DNA of 64,000 nucleotides, taken from positions 62,001-126,000 of the forward strand of contig NZ_MDED01000006.1 in assembly GCF_002939885.1 (NCBI RefSeq), written 5' to 3'. The first letter of the stretch is position 1. Each line of letters begins with the position of its first letter. Below, piece by piece: positions 27,135-36,689 of the stretch. The notes beneath the pieces are model-generated. The model saw nothing but the letters and a program-made list of their open reading frames with translations, ran no database searches and was not told the origin of the DNA. Source of the DNA: Xanthomonas cucurbitae (GTDB lineage Bacteria > Pseudomonadota > Gammaproteobacteria > Xanthomonadales > Xanthomonadaceae). The position numbers were made by a program, and so were the translations under genes.

Positions 27135-28856
27135 ATGAACACCTCCGCACACAGCACGCCCCGCAATGGCGCGCGCTGGCTGACGCAGGCCCTGGAAGCC
27201 GAGGGCGTGGAAACGCTGTTCGGCTATCCGGGCGGCACCATCATGCCGTTCTACGACGCCCTGGTGGATTCCAGGCTCAAGCACATCCTGGTGCGCCACG
27301 AACAGGGCGCTGCCCTGGCCGCCAACGGCTACGCCCGTGCCAGCGGCCGGGTCGGCGTGTGCGTGGCCACCTCCGGCCCGGGCGCCTCCAACCTGGTCAC
27401 CGGTATCGCCGATGCGATGCTCGACTCGGTGCCGATGATCTGCCTGACCGGCCAGGTATCGACGCCGCTGCTGGGCACCGACGCGTTCCAGGAACTGGAC
27501 GTGTTCGGCATGACCATGCCGATCGTCAAGCACAGCTTCCTGGTACGCAGCGTGGACCAGTTGCCGGAGATGGTGCGCGAGGCGTTCCGGATTGCACGCG
27601 AAGGACGTCCCGGGCCGGTGTTGATCGACCTGCCCAAGGACGTGCAGCTCGCCGATGCGGCGCATCTGCCAGAGCATGTGCCAGCGGCGGTGCTGCCGCC
27701 ACCGGCACCGGCGGACGCGAATTTGGCCGAGGCACTGGCAGCCATTGCCAGCGCCGAACGCCCGGTGGTGTACGGCGGTGGCGGGATCGCGCTGGCCGGT
27801 GCGGTGGAAGCGTTCCGGCGCTTCGTCGAGGTCACCGGCATCCCGACCGCGCTGACCTTGCGCGGGCTGGGTGCGCTGCCGCATGGGCATGCCGATTACC
27901 TGGGCATGCTGGGCATGCATGGCACGCGCGCAGCCAATATGGCCATCCAGGAGTGCGACCTGCTGGTGGTGGTGGGCGCACGCTTCGACGACCGTGCCAC
28001 CGGCAAGCTGAGCGAGTTCGCCCCGTTCGCGCGCGTCATCCATCTGGATGCCGACGCCTACGAAATTTCCAAGTTGCGCACCGCCGATGTTGCGGTGCCC
28101 GGCGATGTTGGCGTCAGCCTGAAGGCGCTGAGCGCCGCGCGGGCCAACTGCCAGGCATGGCGCACACGCTGTTTTGCCAACCGCGAAAAATTCGGTACGC
28201 GCTACGATGCGCCCGGGACCGATATCTATGCGCCGGCCCTGTTGAAGCGGCTGAGCGAAGTGGCCCCGGCCGACACCATCATCGCCTGCGATGTGGGCCA
28301 GCATCAGATGTGGGTGGCCCAGCACTGCCGCTTCAACGATCCACGCAACCACCTCACCAGCGGCGCACTCGGCACCATGGGCTTCGGCCTGCCGGCGGCG
28401 ATGGGCGCGCAGTTCGCCTGCCCTGATCGCACCGTGGTACTGGTCTCCGGCGACGGCAGTTTCATGATGAACGTGCAGGAGCTGGTGACCATCGCGCGCT
28501 GCAAGCTGCCGGTGAAGATCGTGCTGCTGGACAACAGCTCGCTGGGCATGGTGCGGCAGTGGCAGGAGCTGTTCTTTGCCGAGCGCTACAGCGAGATCGA
28601 CCTGTCCGACAACCCGGATTTTGCGGCGCTGGCGCAGGTGTTCGGCATCCCGGCCAGGCGCATCATCGCGCGTGGCGAGGTGGACGCCGCACTGGCCGAC
28701 CTACTGGCCCAGCCTGGTCCCGGGCTGCTGCATGTCGCCATCGATGCACGCGCCAACGTTTGGCCGCTGGTGCCGCCCAACAACGCCAACAGCACCATGC
28801 TGGACAGCAATCCCGCACATGCGGCTAAGGAGACGACACATGCGTTACCGGCTTGA
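27135..28856 (+). CDS. ilvG: Acetolactate synthase large subunit
   Basis: The 573-residue TPP-dependent enzyme makes acetolactate from pyruvate, and acetohydroxybutyrate with 2-oxobutyrate. The N-terminal block EGVETLFGYPGGTIMPFYDA contains the catalytic-site region, RHEQGAALAANGYARASGR follows, and the TPP/Mg motif GDGSFMMNVQEL appears in the C-terminal domain. Length and order fit AHAS large subunits. It overlaps the small-subunit gene by 17 bases, consistent with coupled synthesis of a complex. The symbol ilvG rather than ilvB is chosen because of the short IlvM-like partner. Confidence 0.93.
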   Translation: MNTSAHSTPRNGARWLTQALEAEGVETLFGYPGGTIMPFYDALVDSRLKHILVRHEQGAALAANGYARASGRVGVCVATSGPGASNLVTGIADAMLDSVPMICLTGQVSTPLLGTDAFQELDVFGMTMPIVKHSFLVRSVDQLPEMVREAFRIAREGRPGPVLIDLPKDVQLADAAHLPEHVPAAVLPPPAPADANLAEALAAIASAERPVVYGGGGIALAGAVEAFRRFVEVTGIPTALTLRGLGALPHGHADYLGMLGMHGTRAANMAIQECDLLVVVGARFDDRATGKLSEFAPFARVIHLDADAYEISKLRTADVAVPGDVGVSLKALSAARANCQAWRTRCFANREKFGTRYDAPGTDIYAPALLKRLSEVAPADTIIACDVGQHQMWVAQHCRFNDPRNHLTSGALGTMGFGLPAAMGAQFACPDRTVVLVSGDGSFMMNVQELVTIARCKLPVKIVLLDNSSLGMVRQWQELFFAERYSEIDLSDNPDFAALAQVFGIPARRIIARGEVDAALADLLAQPGPGLLHVAIDARANVWPLVPPNNANSTMLDSNPAHAAKETTHALPA

Positions 28857-29097
28857 TCTGGTGCTGAAGCCGGCCGAGGGCGCCTTGGTGCGCGTGATCG
28901 GCATGACCGAGCGACGCGGCTTCCGTCTCTGTGCCATCCAGGGCGCCGCACAACCGGATGGGTCCGGCCGCTGGCACCTGCAACTGGATGTGGACAGCAG
29001 CCGTCCGCCGGAAACGCTGCGCCTGCAGTTGCAGAAGGTGTACGACTGCGAATCCGTTGCGATTACCGCGCTGGAATCGGTGGAGGCCGCCGCATGA
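28840..29097 (+). CDS. ilvM: Acetolactate synthase small subunit (IlvM-like, ACT domain)
   Basis: The 85-residue protein is a single ACT-type domain (MRYRLDLVLKPAEGALVRVI, then GMTERRGFRLCAIQG), the size of IlvM rather than the longer IlvN/IlvH. It stabilises and activates the catalytic subunit. AAGGAGA (28828-28834) lies inside the end of ilvG just before the ATG. Its TGA overlaps an ATG (ATGA) that opens a 28-codon frame running into ilvA. Confidence 0.88.
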   Translation: MRYRLDLVLKPAEGALVRVIGMTERRGFRLCAIQGAAQPDGSGRWHLQLDVDSSRPPETLRLQLQKVYDCESVAITALESVEAAA

Positions 29098-29180
29098 ACG
29101 CACACACCTCGCGCGATCACCATCACGCCGTCCGGAGGTCGCTTCTTCCGGATCGCTCAGGCGTGTGCCGCAATGCCTGA
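29094..29180 (+). CDS. Possible 28-codon coupling ORF between ilvM and ilvA
   Basis: ATG 29094 overlaps the ilvM stop (ATGA); the frame ends at TGA 29178-29180, eight bases into ilvA (29173). The product would be His- and Arg-rich and resembles nothing I know. ilvA has no ribosome-binding site close to its ATG, so translation of this frame could deliver ribosomes to it. It may equally be chance. Confidence 0.3.
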   Translation: MNAHTSRDHHHAVRRSLLPDRSGVCRNA

Positions 29181-30287
29181 TTCGGGCCGCCCCTCGCTGC
29201 AGGAGCCGGACGTTACCGACGTGGCGGTCAGCGTGGCCGACGTGCTGGCCGCGCAGGCACGCCTGCGCAAATATCTGTCGCCCACGCCGCTGCATTACGC
29301 CGAGCGCTTCGGTGTGTGGTTGAAACTGGAAAACCTGCAACGCACCGGTTCCTACAAGGTGCGTGGTGCGTTGAACGCACTGCTGGCCGGCCTGGAACGC
29401 GGCGACGAACGCCCGGTGATCTGCGCCTCGGCCGGCAATCATGCGCAAGGCGTGGCGTGGTCGGCGTACCGGCTCGGCGTGCAGGCCATCACGGTAATGC
29501 CGCACGGCGCACCGCAGACCAAGATCGCCGGCGTGGCGCACTGGGGCGCCACCGTGCGCCAGCATGGCAACAGCTACGACGAAGCGTTCGCCTTCGCTCG
29601 CGAGCTCGCCGACCAGAACGGCTACCGCTTCCTGTCCGCCTTCGACGACCCGGATGTGATTGCAGGGCAAGGCACCGTGGGCATCGAGTTGGCGGCGCAT
29701 GCACCGGACGTGGTGATCGTGCCGATCGGTGGCGGTGGTCTGGCCTCCGGCGTGGCGCTGGCATTGAAGTCGCAGGGCGTGCGTGTGATCGGTGCGCAGG
29801 TGGAAGGCGTGGACTCCATGGCCCGCGCTGTACGCGGCGATGTGCGCGAGATCGCTCCGGTGGCTACGCTGGCCGATGGCGTCAAGGTCAAGATTCCCGG
29901 TTTTCTCACCCGCCGCCTGTGCGCAAGCCTGCTCGACGATGTGGTCATCGTGCGCGAGGCCGAATTGCGCGAAACCCTGGTGCGCCTGGCACTGGAAGAG
30001 CACGTCATCGCCGAGGGCGCCGGCGCCCTCGCCCTGGCCGCTGGTCGCCGCGTTGCGGGCAAACGCAAATGTGCGGTGGTCTCTGGCGGTAATATCGACG
30101 CCACCGTTCTGGCCACGCTGTTGTCCGAAGTGCGGCCGCGTCCGCCACGCAAACCGCGCCGTCGCAATACCGAGCGGCTGCGCAACGAACGCAGCGTCAA
30201 ACCACCACCCCACGCCGCCGCTGTTTCCCATCCATCCGCAGTCGCTACAACGCCTGTCACCGCCATCGCCGTAGAGGAGTCTTCCTG

Positions 30288-30291
<4 letters not shown>
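29173..30291 (+). CDS. ilvA: Threonine dehydratase without a regulatory ACT domain
   Basis: The 372-residue PLP enzyme deaminates threonine to 2-oxobutyrate, the entry to isoleucine. PLP-binding Lys is K62 in [18 protein letters not shown] (85-94) and the phosphate-binding GGGG (187-190) are present. The fold ends near residue 320. The last 50 residues are a basic, Pro/Arg-rich tail with no ACT domain, so the Ile-feedback domain of long biosynthetic IlvA is missing. It sits within the ilv operon, supporting a biosynthetic role. The stop overlaps the leuA start (GTGA). Confidence 0.92.
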
Positions 30292-31850
<1,559 letters not shown>

Positions 31851-31933
31851 CGCGGCGCGAGGCGCGCGGCGTGAACGTTGCAACTTGGACGGCCAATGGA
31901 GCGATCCGCTGGCCGTTCTGGTTTCCGGGTCCC

Positions 31934-32046
31934 GAGGGCGCTTGCGCGCGTGCCGGCGCGGGACACGCCGCAAGTACGTCCATGTAGGCTCTTATGCGGC
32001 ATCCATGCCGCATAAGGTCCCGCGCCGGCACGCACGCAAGCACCTC
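31934..32046 (-). repeat. Palindromic intergenic repeat, copy 1 (minus orientation)
   Basis: An outer arm GCTTGCGCGCGTGCCGGCGC plus GGGA (from 31940) pairs with TCCCGCGCCGGCACGCACGC plus AAGC (to 32041) with one mismatch in 24. Inside lies a perfect stem TTATGCGGCAT-CC-ATGCCGCATAA and the conserved linker GAGCCTaCATGGACGTAC...GCGGCGTGTCCCGC, read on the minus strand. It has the same architecture as copy 2 at 32207-32314, in the opposite orientation. Confidence 0.8.
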
Positions 32047-32206
32047 CGACTGCACCGATGCGCGGAGAGAAGAGCAACACCTGGATGCTGCGCGCCACGC
32101 AGAACGGACAGTACCGCTGGTCGATACGTGGATAGAGCATCGGAAGCAGCAATCGTCGTCATTCAGCAACGTAACGCTTTTCGATCGGCAGCGGCACAAG
32201 CGGGGA

Positions 32207-32314
32207 GCGCGCTGTCGTGCCCGGCGGCGGGACCGTGTGGCGGCATGGATGCCGCCACCGAGCCTCCATAGATGGGATTTACGGCGTGTCCCGCCGTCGG
32301 GCGCGACAGCGCGC
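32207..32314 (+). repeat. Palindromic intergenic repeat, copy 2 (plus orientation)
   Basis: Outer arms GCGCGCTGTCG...CGACAGCGCGC continue with GCCCGGCGGCGGGAC / GTCCCGCCGTCGGGC (few mismatches). The inner stem is TGGCGGCAT-GG-ATGCCGCCA, followed by the linker GAGCCTCCATAGATGGGATT, then TACGGCGTGTCCCGC. The linker motif is shared with copy 1. The rest of the leuA-leuB gap (31851-32393) holds no gene I can support. Confidence 0.8.
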
Positions 32315-32393
32315 ATCGATAGCAACGCAGACGCGAAAGCGGCCATCGCCCGGGGAACGATGGCGGCCGCCAACTCGACAAAACGATAAATCC

Positions 32394-33467
32394 TTACAGC
32401 GCAGCCACCACCGCATCGCCCATCGCCACCGTACCCACCTGATTGGTGCCTTCCGACCAGATATCGGCCGTGCGCAGGCCCTGGTCGAGCACCTTGCCGA
32501 CTGCGTGCTCGATCGCATCGGCGGCGGCGGCCTGGGCGAAGGTGTAGCGCAGCATCATTGCCACCGACAGGATGGTGGCCAGCGGATTGGCGATGCCCTT
32601 GCCGGCGATATCCGGCGCCGAGCCATGGCACGGCTCGTACATGCCCTTGCTATTGGCATCCAGCGAGGCCGAAGGCAGCATGCCGATGGAGCCGGTGAGC
32701 ATCGAGGCCTGGTCGGACAGGATGTCGCCGAACATGTTGTCGGTCACGATCACGTCGAACTGCTTGGGCGCGCGCACCAGCTGCATCGCGGCGTTGTCGA
32801 CGTACATGTGCGATAGCGCGATGTCCGGATAGTCGCGGGCCACCTCTTCCACCACCGCGCGCCACAGCTGGCTCGACGCCAGCACGTTGGCCTTGTCGAC
32901 CGAGCACAGCTTCTTGCCGCGCAGGCGCGCCATCTCGAAACCGGCCTTGACGATACGGCGAATCTCGCTTTCGCTGTATGGCAAGGTGTCGTAGGCCTGG
33001 CGCTCGCCGTTGTCCAGGGTGCGATTGCCGCGCGGCTGGCCGAAGTAGATGCCGCCGGTCAGCTCGCGCAGGATCAGCAGATCCAGACCCGAAACCACCT
33101 CCGGCTTGAGCGTGGATGCCTCGGCCAGTTGCGGATACAGCAAGGCCGGGCGCAGGTTGGCGAACAGGCCCAGCTGCGAGCGAATCTTGAGCAGGCCACG
33201 CTCCGGGCGCAGTGCCGGGTCGATGGTGTCCCACTGCGGGCCACCTACCGCGCCCAGCAGCACTGCATCGGCGGCGCGCGCGCGCTCCAGCGTTTCATCG
33301 GCCAACGGGCTGCCATATTTGTCGTAGGCGGCGCCGCCGAGTTCGTCGTACACCAGGCTGTAGCCAAGACCGTGCTGGGCGTCGATCCGCGTCAGCACCT
33401 TGACTGCTTCGGCCATGATTTCCGGGCCGATGCCATCACCGGGAAGAATCAGAATCTGCTTGCTCAT
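32394..33467 (-). CDS. leuB: 3-isopropylmalate dehydrogenase
   Basis: The 357-residue NAD-dependent enzyme oxidises and decarboxylates 3-isopropylmalate. The N terminus [20 protein letters not shown], the [13 protein letters not shown] block, K in [20 protein letters not shown] and [14 protein letters not shown] are all diagnostic. ATG 33467 has GAGGA upstream; the frame is open beyond it, but that part overlaps leuD in another frame. It is the last gene of leuC-leuD-leuB and is convergent with leuA. Confidence 0.97.
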   Translation of the reverse strand: MSKQILILPGDGIGPEIMAEAVKVLTRIDAQHGLGYSLVYDELGGAAYDKYGSPLADETLERARAADAVLLGAVGGPQWDTIDPALRPERGLLKIRSQLGLFANLRPALLYPQLAEASTLKPEVVSGLDLLILRELTGGIYFGQPRGNRTLDNGERQAYDTLPYSESEIRRIVKAGFEMARLRGKKLCSVDKANVLASSQLWRAVVEEVARDYPDIALSHMYVDNAAMQLVRAPKQFDVIVTDNMFGDILSDQASMLTGSIGMLPSASLDANSKGMYEPCHGSAPDIAGKGIANPLATILSVAMMLRYTFAQAAAADAIEHAVGKVLDQGLRTADIWSEGTNQVGTVAMGDAVVAAL

Positions 33468-33520
33468 GCAATCCTCGGGGGGCGGCGCCGCAGCGCCAGG
33501 GTGTCGATGGGCTGTGCTGG

Positions 33521-34168
33521 TCAGCGTAGCGCGGTGAACAGCCAGGGCTGCCGCACGCGATGGGCCTGCTCGAACCGGCCGATCGCGTCGGCGTCCTGCA
33601 AGGTCAGGCCGATGTCGTCCAGGCCGTTGAGCAGGCAGTGCTTGCGGAATGCATCGACCTCGAAGGCATACTCCACACCATCGGGCCGGCGCACGCGCTG
33701 CGCATCCAGGTCCACGGTGAGTTGGTAGCCTTCGGTGGCCAGGCACTGCTCGAACAGGGCATTCACCTCCGCCTCGGCCAGCACAATTGGCAGCAACCCG
33801 TTCTTGAAGCTGTTGTTGTAGAAGATGTCGGCAAAACTGGGCGCGATCACCGCGCGAAAGCCGTATTCGTCCAGTGCCCAAGGCGCATGTTCGCGCGAGG
33901 AACCGCAGCCGAAATTCTCGCGTGCCAGCAGCACGCTGGCGCCCTGGTAACGCGGGAAATTGAGTACGAACTCAGGATTGAGCGGACGCGTGCTGTTGTC
34001 GCGCCCCGGCTCGCCGATATCCAGGTAGCGCCATTCGTCGAACAGGTTCGGCCCGAAGCCGGTGCGCTTGATCGACTTCAGAAACTGCTTGGGAATGATC
34101 TGGTCGGTGTCGACGTTGGCGCGATCCAGCGGCGCCACCAGTCCGGTGTGTTGAGTGAAAGGAGTCAT
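33521..34168 (-). CDS. leuD: 3-isopropylmalate dehydratase small subunit
   Basis: The 215-residue subunit partners LeuC in isomerising 2- to 3-isopropylmalate. The typical [29 protein letters not shown] and [13 protein letters not shown] blocks are present. No ribosome-binding site is visible before the ATG; instead a repeat that can fold into a long hairpin ends about 10 bases upstream, so initiation may depend on RNA structure or on coupling. Confidence 0.96.
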   Translation of the reverse strand: MTPFTQHTGLVAPLDRANVDTDQIIPKQFLKSIKRTGFGPNLFDEWRYLDIGEPGRDNSTRPLNPEFVLNFPRYQGASVLLARENFGCGSSREHAPWALDEYGFRAVIAPSFADIFYNNSFKNGLLPIVLAEAEVNALFEQCLATEGYQLTVDLDAQRVRRPDGVEYAFEVDAFRKHCLLNGLDDIGLTLQDADAIGRFEQAHRVRQPWLFTALR

Positions 34169-34177
34169 TGAGAGGCC

Positions 34178-34265
34178 GGGAATAGGGAATAGGGAATAGG
34201 GAATAGGGAATGGGCAGAGCGGGAAGCGGGACGTGGCGATTCCCTATTCCCGATTCTCGATTCCC
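34178..34265 (-). repeat. GGGAATAGG tandem/inverted repeat at the leuC-leuD junction
   Basis: The left part (34178-34213) has about five units of GGGAATA in tandem on the plus strand. The right part (34237-34265) has the complementary ATTCCCTATTCCCGATTC type, so minus-strand RNA can fold into a hairpin. The leuC stop codon (TAG, 34244-34246) lies in the repeat, so the last few LeuC codons come from repeat sequence. A related repeat is found at 62702-62852. Confidence 0.8.
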
Positions 34266-35683
34266 TGCAGTTCACGCACATCGACAAAATGCCCGCTGAC
34301 CGCTGCTGCTGCCGCCATCGCCGGGCTGACCAGGTGGGTGCGGCCACCGGCGCCCTGACGGCCTTCGAAATTGCGGTTGGAGGTGGACGCGCAATGTTCG
34401 CCGCTGCCCAGCTTGTCCGGGTTCATGGCCAGGCACATCGAGCAGCCCGGCTCGCGCCATTCGAAGCCGGCGTCCAGAAACACCTTGTCCAGGCCTTCGG
34501 CTTCGGCCTGCGCCTTGACCAGTCCCGAGCCGGGGACGACCAGAGCCTGCTTGATGGTGGCCGCCACCTTGCGACCCTTGGCCACCGCGGCGGCCGCGCG
34601 CAGGTCTTCGATGCGCGAGTTGGTGCACGAGCCGATGAACACGCGATCCAGGCGGATCTCGGTGATCGGCTGGTTGGCCCGCAAGCCCATGTACTTGAGC
34701 GCGCGTTCGATCGAATCGCGCTTGGTCGGGTCCTGCTCGGCCGCCGGGTCCGGCACGCGCTGGTCCACCGCCAGCACCATCTCCGGCGACGTCCCCCAGC
34801 TGACCTGCGGCTTGATGTCTTCTGCACGCAGTTCCACCACCGTATCGAAGCGTGCGTCGGGATCGGAGACCAGGGTGCGCCACAAGGCCACCGCCGCCTC
34901 CCAGTCGGCGCCCTTGGGCGCGAACGGGCGCCCCTTGACGTAGGCAATGGTCTTTTCGTCCACCGCCACCATGCCCACGCGCGCGCCGGCCTCGATGGAC
35001 ATGTTGCAGATGGTCATGCGGCCTTCCATCGACAGGTCGGCGATGGCGCTGCCGGCAAATTCCAGCGCGTGGCCATTGCCGCCGGCGGTGCCGATCCTGC
35101 CGATCACCGCCAGCACGATGTCCTTGGCAGTCACGCCCAACGGCAACGTGCCTTCGACACGCACCTGCAGGTTCTTCATCTTCTTGGCGATCAGGCACTG
35201 CGTGGCCAGCACATGCTCCACTTCGGAGGTACCGATGCCGTGCGCCAACGCGCCGAATGCGCCATGCGTGGAGGTGTGCGAATCACCACAGACCACCGTC
35301 ATGCCCGGCAGCGTGGCGCCCTGCTCGGGGCCCACCACATGCACGATGCCCTGGCGGGTGTCGTTCATCTTGAACTCAAGGATGCCGAAATCGTCGCAGT
35401 TCTCATCCAGTGTCTGCACCTGCAGCCGCGAGACTTCGTCGGAGATCGACTCCAGCCCGCCCTGGCGCTCGGCACGGGTGGTGGGCACGTTGTGGTCGGG
35501 GGTCGCGATGTTGGCGTCGATGCGCCACGGCTTGCGTCCGGCCAGCCGCAAGCCCTCGAAGGCCTGCGGCGAGGTCACTTCATGCAGGATGTGGCGGTCG
35601 ATGTAGATCAGCGACGAGCCGTCGTCGCGGCGGGCGACCTCGTGCATGTCCCACAACTTGTCATACAGCGTCTTGGCGGTCAT
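34244..35683 (-). CDS. leuC: 3-isopropylmalate dehydratase large subunit
   Basis: The 479-residue aconitase-family subunit binds a 4Fe-4S cluster; the cluster region [11 protein letters not shown] and the pair [10 protein letters not shown] supply the cysteines. The N terminus [16 protein letters not shown] matches the family. The C-terminal residues after HFVDVREL (QGIENRE) derive from an intruding short repeat. It is divergent from a LysR gene; the roughly 110-base gap carries symmetrical AT-rich elements. Confidence 0.96.
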   Translation of the reverse strand: MTAKTLYDKLWDMHEVARRDDGSSLIYIDRHILHEVTSPQAFEGLRLAGRKPWRIDANIATPDHNVPTTRAERQGGLESISDEVSRLQVQTLDENCDDFGILEFKMNDTRQGIVHVVGPEQGATLPGMTVVCGDSHTSTHGAFGALAHGIGTSEVEHVLATQCLIAKKMKNLQVRVEGTLPLGVTAKDIVLAVIGRIGTAGGNGHALEFAGSAIADLSMEGRMTICNMSIEAGARVGMVAVDEKTIAYVKGRPFAPKGADWEAAVALWRTLVSDPDARFDTVVELRAEDIKPQVSWGTSPEMVLAVDQRVPDPAAEQDPTKRDSIERALKYMGLRANQPITEIRLDRVFIGSCTNSRIEDLRAAAAVAKGRKVAATIKQALVVPGSGLVKAQAEAEGLDKVFLDAGFEWREPGCSMCLAMNPDKLGSGEHCASTSNRNFEGRQGAGGRTHLVSPAMAAAAAVSGHFVDVRELQGIENRE

Positions 35684-35757
35684 CGCGGGGTTCCGGTTGG
35701 CGGGGGCGGCGGCCCATCTGGCTGGTTTCGATGCTAGGAGCTTGCCTTGGATAACGC

Positions 35758-35789
35758 AAATTCATATTGTTTATTCAAGGAATGAATTT
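35758..35789. promoter_or_regulatory. Candidate LysR operator between leuC and the LysR gene
   Basis: AAATTCAT (35758-35765) and ATGAATTT (35782-35789) form a perfect 8-base inverted repeat with a 16-base spacer, in an A/T-rich stretch that contrasts with the GC-rich flanks. A smaller symmetry, ATTC-AAG-GAAT, lies at 35773-35783. LysR-type sites are usually interrupted dyads in such divergent gaps. Confidence 0.5.
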
Positions 35790-35800
35790 TAGGAATGCCA

Positions 35801-36679
35801 ATGGATCTTGCCAGCCTCGCTGCCTTCGTGGCGATCGCCGACAGCGGCAGCTTTTCGGCCGCCGCCGAGTCGCTGCACCTGACCCAACCGGCGGTCAGCA
35901 AGCGCATCGCACTGCTGGAAGCGCAGTTGTCGGCACGGCTGTTCGATCGCCTGGGCCGCCAGGTGGTACTGACCGAAGCCGGACAGGCGCTATTGCCGCG
36001 CGCCCAGCGCGTCCTTGCCGAACTGGAAGACGCCCGCCGCGTGCTGGAACACCTGGGCGCGGCAGTTGGTGGACGGCTCAGCCTAGCCACCAGCCACCAC
36101 GTCGGCCTGCATCGGCTTCCTGCAGTGCTACGCAACTTCGCCGCACAGCAGCCGCAGGCGGCGCTGGACATCCGCTTCCTGGATTCGGAGTTGGCTTACG
36201 CGGCGGTGCTGCGCGGGGAAGTGGAACTGGCAGTGACCACCCTGGCGCCGGACACCCGCGCCCCGCTGCGTGCGCAGCGGATCTGGCACGACCGCCTGCA
36301 GGTGGTGGTGGCCCCCGACCACCCGCTGGCCGCGATGCGCGCGGTGGCGCTGGAGGACGTGGTGGCGCATCCGGCGGTACTGCCGGATGCGGGCACCTTC
36401 ACCCATCGCATCGTTGCCGACTTGCTCGCCGCACACGGGCTTGCGCCGCGCCTGCGCATGACCACCAACTATCTGGAAACGATCAAGATGCTGGTGTCGG
36501 TGGGGCTGGCCTGGAGCGTGCTGCCCGAGCGCATGATCGACCATCAGGTCGTGGCCTTGCCGGTGGCCGATGTGGTGCTGTCGCGCGAACTGGGCTGCGT
36601 GACCCATGGTGGGCGCACCTTGTCGCGTGCCGCGCAGGCCTTCGTTGCCCTGCTGAGCGCGCAGGCCGAGCGTCCATGA
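35801..36679 (+). CDS. LysR-family transcriptional regulator
   Basis: The 292-residue protein has an N-terminal winged HTH (MDLASLAAFVAIADSGSFSA, then LTQPAVSKRIALLEAQL) and a C-terminal periplasmic-binding-like effector domain. ATG 35801 has AGGA at 6-base spacing; an ATG two codons upstream lies on top of that AGGA and is less likely. It is divergent from leuC, so regulation of leuC-leuD-leuB is the simplest guess; the effector is unknown. It converges tightly with the diguanylate cyclase gene (10 bases between stops). Confidence 0.88.
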   Translation: MDLASLAAFVAIADSGSFSAAAESLHLTQPAVSKRIALLEAQLSARLFDRLGRQVVLTEAGQALLPRAQRVLAELEDARRVLEHLGAAVGGRLSLATSHHVGLHRLPAVLRNFAAQQPQAALDIRFLDSELAYAAVLRGEVELAVTTLAPDTRAPLRAQRIWHDRLQVVVAPDHPLAAMRAVALEDVVAHPAVLPDAGTFTHRIVADLLAAHGLAPRLRMTTNYLETIKMLVSVGLAWSVLPERMIDHQVVALPVADVVLSRELGCVTHGGRTLSRAAQAFVALLSAQAERP

Positions 36680-36689
36680 GCTGGCCTTA

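Noticed and set aside
31851-32393. Possible protein genes in the leuA-leuB gap
   Set aside because: All open frames there run through the palindromic repeats; the repeats explain the sequence better.
33468-33881. N-terminal extension of leuB
   Set aside because: It overlaps leuD in another frame; ATG 33467 with GAGGA upstream gives the canonical LeuB N terminus.
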